A stretch of 64,000 nucleotides of DNA from Accumulibacter sp036625275 (GTDB lineage Bacteria; Pseudomonadota; Gammaproteobacteria; Burkholderiales; Rhodocyclaceae), in the NCBI RefSeq assembly GCF_036625275.1, contig NZ_JAZKUD010000001.1, positions 186,001-250,000 of the forward strand, given 5' to 3'. This document shows positions 7,845-16,688 of the stretch, piece by piece (within the stretch, counting starts at the first letter, position 1; every line of letters starts with the position of its first letter). The position numbers were made by a program, and so were the translations under genes. Under the pieces are notes generated by a model that made no database searches, was not told where the DNA came from, and saw only the letters and a list, made by a program, of their open reading frames with translations.

Positions 7845-8966
7845 TCAGTAAGCTTGTGCCGTAGTTCCCACGGCCCGCCGCCGAACCACCTGGAGACATC
7901 GCTGGTTGCTGCCCTTCTGGTAACTAAACGAAAAGGGGAGTTCGCCGCTGGCCTTGCTGACACGATAGGCGGCCGCCAAGGATTGCTGGGACTTCGGATT
8001 GAACAAGGGATGAGGCCGCTCGAAATGGCCATACAGCGCCACGTCGCCGATCTTGCCCAGCTCGCGATAGTCAACGCCGGTTTCATCCTGCACGAGTAGT
8101 GGGGTATTAGTCACCAGCGCATCCCGTATGATCGAGAAAGCGGCATTCTGGGGCAAATGGGAGGCGGCCTTGAGAAGAACCGGATGGCGCGCCATGCGCG
8201 TTATCCAGACCCGCGACAATTCGTGGGATTCCAGGTAGGAATTGGAAAGATCCATGCGCACATAATCGACCCGCACGGTTTTCCCGGCCCGCGAGAGGGT
8301 CAGCCGGACTGCGTTCCAGGCCTCCGTGCGCGCGTTCACGAGAGGCTCGAATTCGCCGGTTTCCGGGCTCAGGGCAATGGGAGACACCTCGATCACTGCA
8401 TATCCCAAGCGGGCAGCAAAGGCCATCAAGATAGGCGTCAGACCTATTCTGACCTGCTTGTCGCGGGCATCGGCATCCAGATCATTGGTGCGAAAGAAAC
8501 CAAGGCGGCCGAACTTCCGCCACTCGCCACTGAACTTCCGGTAGAAATTCTGGCGAGCGGTTTCCGATAACTGCAACGGGTCCACCGGCGGCTGGGCAGG
8601 CTGCATGGCCACCAGCACATAGCGCTCAGCCGCAGGGAATAACTGGGCAACCGTCACCAGGTCCGGGCCCCCGAAGGGATAGAAAACCGTGCCGCCCGCC
8701 GGTGCAGCGACATGCTTGGCCGCCCAGTTTGCCGCTGGTTGGCCAATGCTATTGCGGTATGCCATCCACGACTGGTCCACCGTCTTGCGATAGGCCGCAC
8801 CGGCCTCCGAAACATCGTTCGAGGTGGGTTGCTGCGGGTCCGGCAGGCCAGCGTAGGCACGGGCCAGCGAATCGGCAGTACGGGCACCGGCAGATCCTGC
8901 GCCCGACAACGCCAGGAACAGCCCGATCAGAACCAGATAGCGATGGCAGCGTAGCGAGCGAGGCAT
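7845..8966 (-). CDS. Exported protein of unknown function
   Basis: This is a 373-residue protein with an N-terminal signal sequence (RYLVLIGLFLALSGAGSAGA). I do not recognise the family. Notable stretches are GTVFYPFGGPDLVTVAQLFP, RYVLVAMQPA, TARQNFYRKFSGEWRKFGRLGFFRTNDLD, and AFAARLGYAVIEVSPI. The balance of charged and hydrophobic residues suggests a globular periplasmic or envelope protein with no further membrane segments. I chose the ATG at 8966 because upstream codons do not add a better signal. It lies 31 bases after the APC permease on the same strand, so the two may be co-transcribed. Confidence 0.7.
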   Translation of the reverse strand: MPRSLRCHRYLVLIGLFLALSGAGSAGARTADSLARAYAGLPDPQQPTSNDVSEAGAAYRKTVDQSWMAYRNSIGQPAANWAAKHVAAPAGGTVFYPFGGPDLVTVAQLFPAAERYVLVAMQPAQPPVDPLQLSETARQNFYRKFSGEWRKFGRLGFFRTNDLDADARDKQVRIGLTPILMAFAARLGYAVIEVSPIALSPETGEFEPLVNARTEAWNAVRLTLSRAGKTVRVDYVRMDLSNSYLESHELSRVWITRMARHPVLLKAASHLPQNAAFSIIRDALVTNTPLLVQDETGVDYRELGKIGDVALYGHFERPHPLFNPKSQQSLAAAYRVSKASGELPFSFSYQKGSNQRCLQVVRRRAVGTTAQAY

Positions 8967-8997
8967 GGGCAGGAATCTCCAGAAACCGGTCAGTAAA

Positions 8998-10272
8998 TCA
9001 GGCGAATCGGTACTTGCCGAAGCGCAGGAGAGAAAAAGCGAAGACCAGGAGCAGTGCAATGCTCACTTCCGCGGGACGTTGCACCGCACCCAGGATCAGG
9101 ATGATGCTCATGACGCCAACAAACAAGGGAGCAAACAGATAGCGGGCGATAGCGGGCGTTTGTTCCTTGATCCGATACATGCCCAGCACACAGAGGACCG
9201 GGAAAACGCCGAGAAGGAACCCCATGATCGTGAGGATCTGCTCAAAAGTGCCGGTAATCACCATCAAGATGGAGAGCCCTGCTTGTAGCCAAAAAAACTG
9301 GGGAGCAACCTCGGCAGGAAGCGAAGAGGCGGGTTTCTGGGGAGTCAACCAGGAGAGCACCGTTGCCAGCACCCGCGGCCCAATGAAAGCGGAAGCGCCG
9401 AGCGAGGAGAGCAGGGCGAAGGCAACGATTCCGGAGAACCAGGCTGAGGCCTGGGTGCCGAAGAGCGATTTCACCAGGATCGCGATGACCGGGATGACGC
9501 CATCAATTTCGGTCGTCGGCAGGCTGTTGAGCAGCGCCAGGTTGAGGGTGACATAAAGAAGAAGGGTAATGATCGCCCCGATGACCATCGCATTACGTAC
9601 GGTACGCCCCGGATTAGGGGCTTCCTCGGCCACATAAATGGCAGCGTTCCAACCGCTGTAGGCAAACATGACCAGCATCATGGCGACGCCCCAGTCGGGG
9701 CCGAAACCCGCCATCCTGGACACCGATTCGACATGGGCCGGCGCGGAGGGGGAGGCCAACATCAGGCCATAAAGACCGAGCCCGGCCAGGAGAGAAAACT
9801 TGATGATGGCCAGCAGGGTCTGGATTCGTATGCCTGACGGTCCCACGACACTGTGCAACGCGGTTACCAGGACAAGGGTGCTGCAGGCTACCAGTTCATG
9901 CGACAGCGCAAGGTGGGGCATTGCGGCATCCAGATAAGCAGCGAGGGCCAGCGAGGTGGCCGCGTTGGAGGCGGCAAAACCGACGACAAAGGACGTCCAG
10001 CCGGCAACCTCCCCAAGGACTGGGGAAAAGAATTCCCGCAGGATGGTCGCCTCACCACCGTTCCTGGGCAAAGCCTTGACGATGACCCCGTAGCAGAAGG
10101 CGCCGAAACAGGCCAGAATCCCCCCCATCACCCAGACAAGGATCACCGCCTCCGGCGCCTTGAGCAGAGAAAGTATGATTCCTGTCGTGGTCAGGATTCC
10201 CGTACCCAACATGCTGGCCACGACGAGGAAAGTAGCGGAAAGGGTGCTGAGAGGGTGTTTGATCGGAAGCAT
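8998..10272 (-). CDS. APC-superfamily amino acid permease
   Basis: The protein has 424 residues with about 11-12 hydrophobic segments. The N-terminal segment VASMLGTGILTTTGIIL corresponds to the G-rich first helix of APC transporters, and FVVGFAASNAATSLALAAYL and FAYSGWNAAIYVAEEAPNPGR match the conserved substrate-site region. The substrate cannot be told; amino acids or polyamines are the usual cargo. The gene stands before the unknown exported protein. Its upstream region (10273-10366) has no obvious regulatory motif. Confidence 0.88.
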   Translation of the reverse strand: MLPIKHPLSTLSATFLVVASMLGTGILTTTGIILSLLKAPEAVILVWVMGGILACFGAFCYGVIVKALPRNGGEATILREFFSPVLGEVAGWTSFVVGFAASNAATSLALAAYLDAAMPHLALSHELVACSTLVLVTALHSVVGPSGIRIQTLLAIIKFSLLAGLGLYGLMLASPSAPAHVESVSRMAGFGPDWGVAMMLVMFAYSGWNAAIYVAEEAPNPGRTVRNAMVIGAIITLLLYVTLNLALLNSLPTTEIDGVIPVIAILVKSLFGTQASAWFSGIVAFALLSSLGASAFIGPRVLATVLSWLTPQKPASSLPAEVAPQFFWLQAGLSILMVITGTFEQILTIMGFLLGVFPVLCVLGMYRIKEQTPAIARYLFAPLFVGVMSIILILGAVQRPAEVSIALLLVFAFSLLRFGKYRFA

Positions 10273-10366
10273 GCCTGCGAAAAGAATCCTGCGATTGTAT
10301 CTTGGGATGGAACGGGATGGATAGCGATTTGATGATGACGGTGTCCGTTGCCCCTTTCAGACCGAA

Positions 10367-11254
10367 TCAGCGTACGCGCTGTTTAGGGTCAAAACGGACG
10401 ATTGCCCGCCCGTCGGCGGTCTTCCTCGGCGGTACCTTCCAGGCGTGTCCATAAACCACTTCGACGGTCGCCGGCAGCCGTCCGGCATTCGCCAGTCGCT
10501 GATAGGCGGCGCGTACCTCGGCCCAGGCTGATCGTCCCATCAGGCCATGCCGCCGAGCACGCATCGCACAGCCTGACCCGCTGCGGCGCAAATCGTTGAG
10601 CAGGTCGTCGAAGCTCGCGTAGGTCATCGTCAGCACCTCGGCATCCATCACCGGATCTGCAAAACCACACTCGACGAGCATGTCGCCGTAGTCGTGCATG
10701 TCGGTAAAGCGCTGGGTATGGACATAACCATCGCGAAAGCTGGTACGCAATTCCTTCAGAGTATCCGGCCCGAAAGTCGAAAACATCAGGAGTCCCTCGA
10801 CTGCAAGCAGCCGATGCGCCTCACGAAACACGGCCAGGGGATCGTCAAGCCAGGGCAGCATCAGGTTCGACCACATGAAACCGATCGACTGCTCTGACAA
10901 AGGCAGGCTGGCGGCATCAGCGACCAGCAGCGGTGGCGGCCTGCCGCGCAGGAAAGGGAGCAACCAGCGCAGCCGCGAGCGCTGCGCCTGTCCGACCTGC
11001 AGCATCGCTTCGCAAAGATCGACACCCAACAGCAATGCTTTGGGATAACGTTCGCGCAGTGCGCTGAGACTGGCGCCGGTGCCGCAACCGAGATCCAGGA
11101 CCCGCTGCGGTTCGATGCGCACATAGTCGAGGCGTTCGAGCATGCGCCTGCCAACTTCGCGCTGCAGTACCGCCACTTCGTCGTAGGTCGACGCCGCCCG
11201 CGCAAAATTTCGTTGTACCTGGCGCTGCTCGACGAACTGCGCCTGCGCTTTCAT
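10367..11254 (-). CDS. bioC: Malonyl-ACP O-methyltransferase BioC
   Basis: BioC methylates malonyl-ACP so that fatty acid synthesis can build the pimeloyl chain of biotin. The 295-residue protein has the SAM-binding motif LDLGCGTGASLSAL, preceded by the usual BioC start (VQRNFARAASTYDEVAVLQREVG), and WSNLMLPWLDDPLAVFREAHRLL in the middle. It lies 15 bases downstream of bioB on the same strand, which strongly supports BioC over a generic methyltransferase. The other biotin genes (bioA, D, F, H) are not in the window. Confidence 0.93.
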   Translation of the reverse strand: MKAQAQFVEQRQVQRNFARAASTYDEVAVLQREVGRRMLERLDYVRIEPQRVLDLGCGTGASLSALRERYPKALLLGVDLCEAMLQVGQAQRSRLRWLLPFLRGRPPPLLVADAASLPLSEQSIGFMWSNLMLPWLDDPLAVFREAHRLLAVEGLLMFSTFGPDTLKELRTSFRDGYVHTQRFTDMHDYGDMLVECGFADPVMDAEVLTMTYASFDDLLNDLRRSGSGCAMRARRHGLMGRSAWAEVRAAYQRLANAGRLPATVEVVYGHAWKVPPRKTADGRAIVRFDPKQRVR

Positions 11255-11269
11255 CGACGACCGGGGCGA

Positions 11270-12262
11270 CTAGATCGGCCGTAGCCCAAGCTTCTCGAAC
11301 AACACTTGATCACGGTCGGTCTCGGGGTTGCCGGTAGTCAGCAGCTTGTCGCCGTAGAAGATCGAATTGGCGCCGGCCAGAAAACACAGGGCCTGCAGTT
11401 CCTCGGCCATCGCCTGGCGGCCGGCCGACAGGCGAACGAAACTGGACGGCATGGTGATGCGCGCGGCAGCAATGGTACGCACGAACTCGAAACCATCGAT
11501 CGGCGCCACGTCGGCCAGTGGCGTACCGGGAATCGGGACGAGATGGTTGATCGGCACCGATTCCGGCGGCGGATTGAGATTGGCAAGCTGGACGATCAGT
11601 GCCGCACGGTTGCGACGCGACTCGCCCATGCCGATGATTCCGCCGGAGCAGACCTTGATCCCGGCTTCGCGCACCTGGCCCAGGGTATCGATACGGTCGG
11701 CGTGTCTGTGGGTGGTGATCACCTGTCCATAGAAAGAGGCATCGGTATCGAGGTTGTGGTTGTAGTAATCGAGGCCGGCTTCCTTGAGTTCGCTGGCCTG
11801 TCCGTCCTTGAGCATGCCCAGGGTAACGCAGGTTTCCAGACCGAGGCTCTTGACCGCACGGATCATCTCGCCGACTTTCGCGAGATCCTTGTCTTTCGGA
11901 CCCCGCCAGGCTGCGCCCATGCAGAAGCGCGAGGCGCCCTGGTCCTTGGCGGCCTGCGCTGCGGCGACGACTTCGTCGAGAGGCAGCAAGGCTTCGCGCC
12001 CGGTTTCGGTCTGGTAGCGTGCGGACTGGGAGCAATAGCCGCAATCCTCGGAACAGCCACCGGTCTTGACGGAAAGCAGCGTCGAGAGTTGAATTTCGTT
12101 GGCGTCAAAGTGTTCACGGTGCACCTGTTGTGCGCGAAAGATCAGATCCATCAGGGGGAGCTGGTATAGCGCCTCGACGTCGGCGACAGTCCAGCGCGCT
12201 GTGCGTGCCGTGGCAGCGGCGTGTTCGGGAGTAAGCGCGGCGGCTTGAGGAATGGCGTTCAT
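11270..12262 (-). CDS. bioB: Biotin synthase BioB
   Basis: This radical-SAM enzyme inserts sulfur into dethiobiotin. The cluster-binding cysteines are C70, C74 and C77 (GGCSEDCGYCSQS). Other family blocks are present: YNHNLDTDASFYGQVI, CSGGIIGMGES, and NHLVPIPGTPLAD. The length of 330 residues is normal. I chose the ATG at 12262 (MNAIPQAAALTP); an in-frame start at 12304 would add 14 residues. It is transcribed with bioC, and divergently from comF across a 69-base gap that must hold both promoters. Confidence 0.97.
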   Translation of the reverse strand: MNAIPQAAALTPEHAAATARTARWTVADVEALYQLPLMDLIFRAQQVHREHFDANEIQLSTLLSVKTGGCSEDCGYCSQSARYQTETGREALLPLDEVVAAAQAAKDQGASRFCMGAAWRGPKDKDLAKVGEMIRAVKSLGLETCVTLGMLKDGQASELKEAGLDYYNHNLDTDASFYGQVITTHRHADRIDTLGQVREAGIKVCSGGIIGMGESRRNRAALIVQLANLNPPPESVPINHLVPIPGTPLADVAPIDGFEFVRTIAAARITMPSSFVRLSAGRQAMAEELQALCFLAGANSIFYGDKLLTTGNPETDRDQVLFEKLGLRPI

Positions 12263-12331
12263 GGTCTGTAAACCTAAGGGTTGGGGTAAATTAAGGCCCG
12301 GCAATACAAATTCCTTGCGAGCACTTGGAAG

Positions 12332-13039
12332 GTGTCAATCTTAACTCAAAGCGCCGGATTGGTTCGCAGATCGTGGGGGCGCCTGCTGTCGCAGGATTGC
12401 CTGCTTTGTGGCGCCGGCAGCGGCCAAACCCTCCTCTGCCGAGCCTGTGAGGCGGATTTGCCGCAACCGCCGTTGCCCGCCTGTGCACGCTGTGCGCTGC
12501 CGACCTTGCATGGCGAAGTCTGCGGTCGCTGCCTCGCCAGGCCACCGTACTACGATGCCACGTCTGCCGCTTTTCGCTATGCCTTCCCGATTGACAAGCT
12601 GGTGCAGTCGTTCAAGTATGGCCATCGTCTGGCACTCGCAGGCTACTTCGGCCGCCAGTTGGCCTGTCTGAGCGAAATCGGCGCTGCGGACCTGATCATT
12701 CCCTTACCGTTACACCCTTTGCGCCTTCGCGAACGCGGCTTCAACCAGGCGCTCGAACTCGCTCGCCCGGTCAGCCAGGCCTGCCGGATTCCAATCGACG
12801 CACGCAGTTGCAGCCGCATCCGTCACACGGCCATCCAGGCTGACCTGCCTTGGCGAGAAAGGGCAAGGAATGTGCGCGGGGCCTTTCACTGCACGTCTGA
12901 TTTCACCGGCAAGCGACTCCTTCTGGTCGACGATGTGATGACTACCGGGGCGTCCCTGAACGAATTGGCACGTACGCTGAAGTTGCACGGGGCCGCGCAG
13001 GTCGCCCTGCTGGTCGTCGCCCGCACCATGCCTGTGTAA
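12332..13039 (+). CDS. comF: ComF-family phosphoribosyltransferase-like protein
   Basis: The 235-residue protein has an N-terminal double zinc-ribbon-like segment (CLLCGAG...CRACE...CARCALP...CGRCLA) and a C-terminal phosphoribosyltransferase domain with the PRPP loop LLLVDDVMTTGAS and the preceding RERGFNQALELA. The family is involved in DNA uptake in competent bacteria, but its biochemical role is unclear. It is often found beside bioC or bioB in proteobacteria, as here. Nothing follows for about 100 bases before the convergent FHA gene. Confidence 0.9.
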   Translation: MSILTQSAGLVRRSWGRLLSQDCLLCGAGSGQTLLCRACEADLPQPPLPACARCALPTLHGEVCGRCLARPPYYDATSAAFRYAFPIDKLVQSFKYGHRLALAGYFGRQLACLSEIGAADLIIPLPLHPLRLRERGFNQALELARPVSQACRIPIDARSCSRIRHTAIQADLPWRERARNVRGAFHCTSDFTGKRLLLVDDVMTTGASLNELARTLKLHGAAQVALLVVARTMPV

Positions 13040-13145
13040 TCGCCCGTCGCGCTCGAGCCGATTGCCGGTGCGGCCTGTCGCCTGTCCGGATGACACGCGG
13101 AAGCTTATACGCAGAAGCACGCACAACAACAGCGTTCAGATCGGC

Positions 13146-14042
13146 TCAAAGATGCTCGAACTCGGCAATGTCTGCACCCGGACTGCCCATTGGGGCGGCA
13201 AAAGCGATGACACCACTGCCGCGCAAGACCAACTCCTCGTGTTTCAGTAACAGCTCCGGCTCACCGTTGATGGTCACGAAAGTGCCATTGGTACTGGTAT
13301 CCTTGATCACGAAATGCTCGCCTCGCCGTTCGATCAACGCGTGGTTGCGCGAAGCACGACGATCGTGAATCGCGATCTCGCAACTCACATCACGGCCCAT
13401 CAGCAGGCGGGGCTGGTGCTTGTCGAGCACTTTCACAGAGCGACGATAACGGATGCAGAGCCGCAATTCCTGCTCCTTGACGGGGACGTACGGATCGACG
13501 ACCACTTTGGCAGCATCGCTCGATGGCTCGGGCCAAAGCACTTCGAAGACCTGCCGTTGCGCAGGTTGTCCGGCGATCGACCGGTCTTTCAGGAGGCGTG
13601 TCGATGACTGCAGATGCGGCGACAACAGCGCCCAGGTTGCGCTGTTGGTCAACACCTGCCCGGCGCTGGCCAGCCCCGCCAGTGATTCGGCAGTGTGCAC
13701 GCACTCGCCGAGGATCTCACCCCGTTCCTCGATCACGACACCGTGATGAAAACCGACCTTGATCGCCAACTGGACGCCGGAAACGGGTGGCAGGTCGGCA
13801 ACCCGCCGCTGCATGGCGATGGCCGCCTGGCAGGCATCATTGGCGTTGGCAAAGACGGCAGTGAGGTCGTCCCGACCGGCCTTCATGATCTGGCCGTGAA
13901 AGCCATCGATGCCCCGGCGCATGCGTTTCATGTAACGGTCAACGGCGTGCAGGGCCTCGGTACCCCCGAGTTTCTCGAAGAGTCTTTGGCTTCCGGCAAC
14001 TGCAACACACACGACCGATAGCGTTCTTTCCTTGCTGCTCAT
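13146..14042 (-). CDS. Degenerate class III nucleotide cyclase domain fused to FHA domain
   Basis: In this 298-residue protein, residues 1-170 follow the class III adenylate/guanylate cyclase layout: LSVVCVAVAGSQRLFEKLG, FHGQIMKAGRDDLTAVFANANDA, IKVGFHHGVV, and GECVHTAESLAGLASAGQVL. The first metal-binding Asp is replaced (VAVAG where active enzymes have D-I/V-x-G-F/S), so catalysis is unlikely. Residues 205-290 are an FHA domain (MGRDVS, RASRNHALI, TSTNGTFV), which binds phosphothreonine. The gene ends three bases before ttcA begins on the same strand. I infer a phosphorylation-reading regulator, partner unknown. Confidence 0.85.
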   Translation of the reverse strand: MSSKERTLSVVCVAVAGSQRLFEKLGGTEALHAVDRYMKRMRRGIDGFHGQIMKAGRDDLTAVFANANDACQAAIAMQRRVADLPPVSGVQLAIKVGFHHGVVIEERGEILGECVHTAESLAGLASAGQVLTNSATWALLSPHLQSSTRLLKDRSIAGQPAQRQVFEVLWPEPSSDAAKVVVDPYVPVKEQELRLCIRYRRSVKVLDKHQPRLLMGRDVSCEIAIHDRRASRNHALIERRGEHFVIKDTSTNGTFVTINGEPELLLKHEELVLRGSGVIAFAAPMGSPGADIAEFEHL

Positions 14043-14045
14043 GCA

Positions 14046-14945
14046 TCACACTCCCTGTCCCGTTAGCTGCGGCGATGAGCAGTCATCGCCAAGGGGCTGC
14101 GGGTCGAATACCGAATCGCCTCCCGCCATGCTGGTCAGCTCTGCTCCGGGACGCAGATCTTTGAAATCGAACAAGGCCTGGTCGGCCAGATGGGAGGGAA
14201 CGACCTTCTGGAGCGCAGAAAATACCGATTCGGTGCGTCCGGGGTAGCGCCGGTCCCAATCAGCCATCATTTCGCGAACCTTCTGGCGTTGCAGATTGTC
14301 CTGCGAGCCACAGAGATTACAGGGGATGATCGGGTAGTCCATGCCGCGCGCAAAACGTGCGATGTCCGTTTCGCTGCAGTAGGCCAGCGGTCGGATCACC
14401 ACATGCGCGCCGTCGTCGGTGACCAACTTGGGCGGCATGGCCTTGAGCTGCCCGGCAAAGAAAAGATTGAGAAAAAGCGTGTGCACAATGTCATCGCGAT
14501 GGTGGCCCAGGGCAATCTTGTTGGCGCCGATTTCCTTGGCTGTACGATAAATGATGCCACGACGCAGTCGGGAACACAGCGAACAGGTCGTCTTGCCCTC
14601 CGGAATCTTGCTCTTCACCACCGAATAGGTATCCCGTTCGACGATCCGGTACTCGACACCAATTTTCGCCAGATAGCGCGGCAGCACGTCCACCGGGAAC
14701 CCCGGCTGTTTCTGGTCGAGATTCATGGCAATCAGGCGAAAACTGACCGGCGCACGCTCACGCAAGGCCATCAGGAGCGACAGCAGCGTGTACGAGTCCT
14801 TGCCGCCGGAAATGCAAACCAGAACCGTATCGCCGTCCTCGATCATCTGGTAATCGGCAATCGCCTTGCCGGCCTGGCTCTCCAGGCGCTTTTTCAGGCG
14901 CAGCAGGGTATTCGACGGTTCCAAAGGGGTCCTTTCCAATCGCAT
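14046..14945 (-). CDS. ttcA: tRNA 2-thiocytidine(32) synthetase TtcA
   Basis: TtcA thiolates cytidine 32 of certain tRNAs using an Fe-S cluster. The PP-loop motif SGGKDS is at residues 46-51. The cluster cysteines C121 and C124 (CSLC) and the third at about 209-212 (PCNLC) are present, with the conserved GHHRDDIVHTLFLN between. The length is 299 residues. The gene lies between the pteridine reductase (six bases) and the cyclase-FHA gene (three bases), so the three are likely one operon. Confidence 0.96.
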   Translation of the reverse strand: MRLERTPLEPSNTLLRLKKRLESQAGKAIADYQMIEDGDTVLVCISGGKDSYTLLSLLMALRERAPVSFRLIAMNLDQKQPGFPVDVLPRYLAKIGVEYRIVERDTYSVVKSKIPEGKTTCSLCSRLRRGIIYRTAKEIGANKIALGHHRDDIVHTLFLNLFFAGQLKAMPPKLVTDDGAHVVIRPLAYCSETDIARFARGMDYPIIPCNLCGSQDNLQRQKVREMMADWDRRYPGRTESVFSALQKVVPSHLADQALFDFKDLRPGAELTSMAGGDSVFDPQPLGDDCSSPQLTGQGV

Positions 14946-14951
14946 GATGAA

Positions 14952-15689
14952 TTACAGATGTGCGCTGCGACCGCCATCCACATTGATCACCTGACCGGTG
15001 ACGTAGGTTGCATCTTCAAGCAGATAGTGTACCGCTCGCGCGATGTCCTGCGGACAGCCGGCACGCTCCAGCAAGGTATGTGCCACGATTGCTGCACGCG
15101 TGGTGCTGTCAAAAAAATCCTCATCAGGCCACAGGATCGGCCCTGGCGCAACGGCATTCACTCGTACCCGCGGCCCCAGTTCAATGGCCAGGGCACGCGT
15201 CAGCCCCAGCAGACCCGCTTTCGCTGCGCAGTACAGCGGATAACCGGCGAGTGGTCTTTCGGCATGGATGTCGGTGATGTTGACGACGGCACCGCGCGCA
15301 GCCAGCAAATGTGGCGCGGCAGCCTGGGTCAGAAACAGCGGGGCCTTGAGATTGCTGCCCACCAGGTCATCCCAGGCCGCTTGGTCAATGCTGCCGAAAG
15401 GTGTCGGAAAGAAGCTCGAGGCATTGTTTACCAGGGCATCGAGACGACCGAAACGGTCCACGGTGCCGGCCACCAGCGATGGCAAGGTCGCGAGATCCCG
15501 CAGATCGGCCTGCAGACACGCGGCTGAAAAGGGTCTGCGCGCATTCAGTTCGGCAACCAGCGCTTCGGCTGCTGCCGAAGCCTGACGGTAATGCACCATG
15601 ATATTGGCCCCGGTCGCGTGCATTTCGCGCGCGATGGCGCAGCCTACCCGCCTGGCGGCGCCGGTTACCAGGATCGTTTTTCCGCTCAT
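14952..15689 (-). CDS. Short-chain dehydrogenase, pteridine reductase type (FolM-like)
   Basis: The protein has 245 residues with an SDR fold. The cofactor-binding motif TGAARRVG is typical of pteridine reductases rather than of general SDR proteins. NNASSF follows the central strand, and the catalytic residues are Asp140 (NITDIHAERP, Asp where most SDRs have Ser), Tyr153 and Lys157 (YPLYCAAK). The Asp/Tyr/Lys set is also a hallmark of pteridine reductases. The likely reaction is NADPH-dependent reduction of dihydropteridines. It precedes ttcA by six bases and is divergent from the gene at 15836. Confidence 0.88.
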   Translation of the reverse strand: MSGKTILVTGAARRVGCAIAREMHATGANIMVHYRQASAAAEALVAELNARRPFSAACLQADLRDLATLPSLVAGTVDRFGRLDALVNNASSFFPTPFGSIDQAAWDDLVGSNLKAPLFLTQAAAPHLLAARGAVVNITDIHAERPLAGYPLYCAAKAGLLGLTRALAIELGPRVRVNAVAPGPILWPDEDFFDSTTRAAIVAHTLLERAGCPQDIARAVHYLLEDATYVTGQVINVDGGRSAHL

Positions 15690-15835
15690 CCCCCACCCAT
15701 TCCCATGCTATCCCAACGATCAGGAAAGCAACCAAGCCTTGATTTTAGCGGATTCTTGCCACCGCCTTCCGAAAAACGCGCCTTTCCCTCGACGCCGCGG
15801 TAAACTGTAAAAAAACTGACATTGGGAGATCATTG

Positions 15836-16684
15836 ATGAGTCATCTGGACACCCCCCTCGACGCCGACGATCTGATGATGATTAGCGAGCGTATCGCCAA
15901 ACTTCCGGCTGCCGAAGCCGAATGGGTCAGCGTCCTGCTGCAGGAGTTGCTGCGCACGCGCGCACGCGAGGCTGAATTGCTGGCCGGGGAAGCAACACTC
16001 CGGCGTGAAACCGAGGCGCATAGCGCCGAGCTGGACGATCACCTGGCGCAGCTTGCCCTCGACACCGCCGAATGGTTGAAAACGCTGTGGAATGTCGGCT
16101 ACATGGGGGCCGGCAACTTTCGTGCCGACCCACGCTCGACCTTTCCGTCGATTGATCTCGAAGACATTCGGAAATCCTCGCTCTTTGCCCGTATTCGCCA
16201 GGGCAAGCACGCCCTTCCGTTTGCACCGCCGACCCGGCAGGGCTTGCCCTGGCACGAACTGCTCGAAGGCCGGGCGGAACAAACCCACTCGGTTAACGCC
16301 GAGGTCATTCGCGATGAAGCGAATCTGCCGATCGGGGCGATCATCGAAGGTTGTGCCGAGTGGCAGATCCTCGACGAAGACGCAGAGCAACAGGAATTCA
16401 TCGTGCAGCACCAGGGCCAGGGACCGCGGTACCGGCTGCGGCTGACAGGCGCGACCGCCCGACTGCATCGCGAACCGCCGGGTATGACGCGCAGAATCCA
16501 CCTGCAAGGGCACGGTAGTTTCCACAGCTACACGCTCGAATGGCCTGAAGCCGGCGACCGCAAGCTGTTCGTGCCCTTGCGCGCAGCCACCTGGGCGCGT
16601 GCCGAATCGGAGGCGGAGCATTGGCTGGCGACGACGCATCCCGAGATGTACGGCCAGGTGCGCTTCGAAGTTTGCGAACAGTGA
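15836..16684 (+). CDS. Conserved hypothetical protein, acidic/coiled N-terminus
   Basis: This is a 282-residue protein that I do not recognise. A GGGAG ribosome-binding site lies nine bases before the ATG at 15836, which decides the start over a TTG one codon earlier. The N-terminal 80 residues are helical and charged (LQELLRTRAREAELLAGEATLRRETEAH). The rest looks globular with mixed strands (PIGAIIEGCAEWQILDEDAEQQEFIV, RIHLQGHGSFHSYTLEWPEAGDRKLFVPL). There is no signal peptide or membrane segment. It ends four bases before the methyltransferase start, so it is probably co-transcribed with it. Confidence 0.75.
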   Translation: MSHLDTPLDADDLMMISERIAKLPAAEAEWVSVLLQELLRTRAREAELLAGEATLRRETEAHSAELDDHLAQLALDTAEWLKTLWNVGYMGAGNFRADPRSTFPSIDLEDIRKSSLFARIRQGKHALPFAPPTRQGLPWHELLEGRAEQTHSVNAEVIRDEANLPIGAIIEGCAEWQILDEDAEQQEFIVQHQGQGPRYRLRLTGATARLHREPPGMTRRIHLQGHGSFHSYTLEWPEAGDRKLFVPLRAATWARAESEAEHWLATTHPEMYGQVRFEVCEQ

Positions 16685-16688
16685 AGCA

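Noticed and set aside
12263..12331. A tgtaaacct half-site next to the bioB start that resembles a BirA operator half.
   Set aside because: The inverted partner ggtttaca is not present at the expected spacing, so a full operator cannot be supported.
14190..15527. A 445-codon plus-strand frame over ttcA and the pteridine reductase.
   Set aside because: Both minus-strand genes have complete catalytic motifs; the opposite frame has none.
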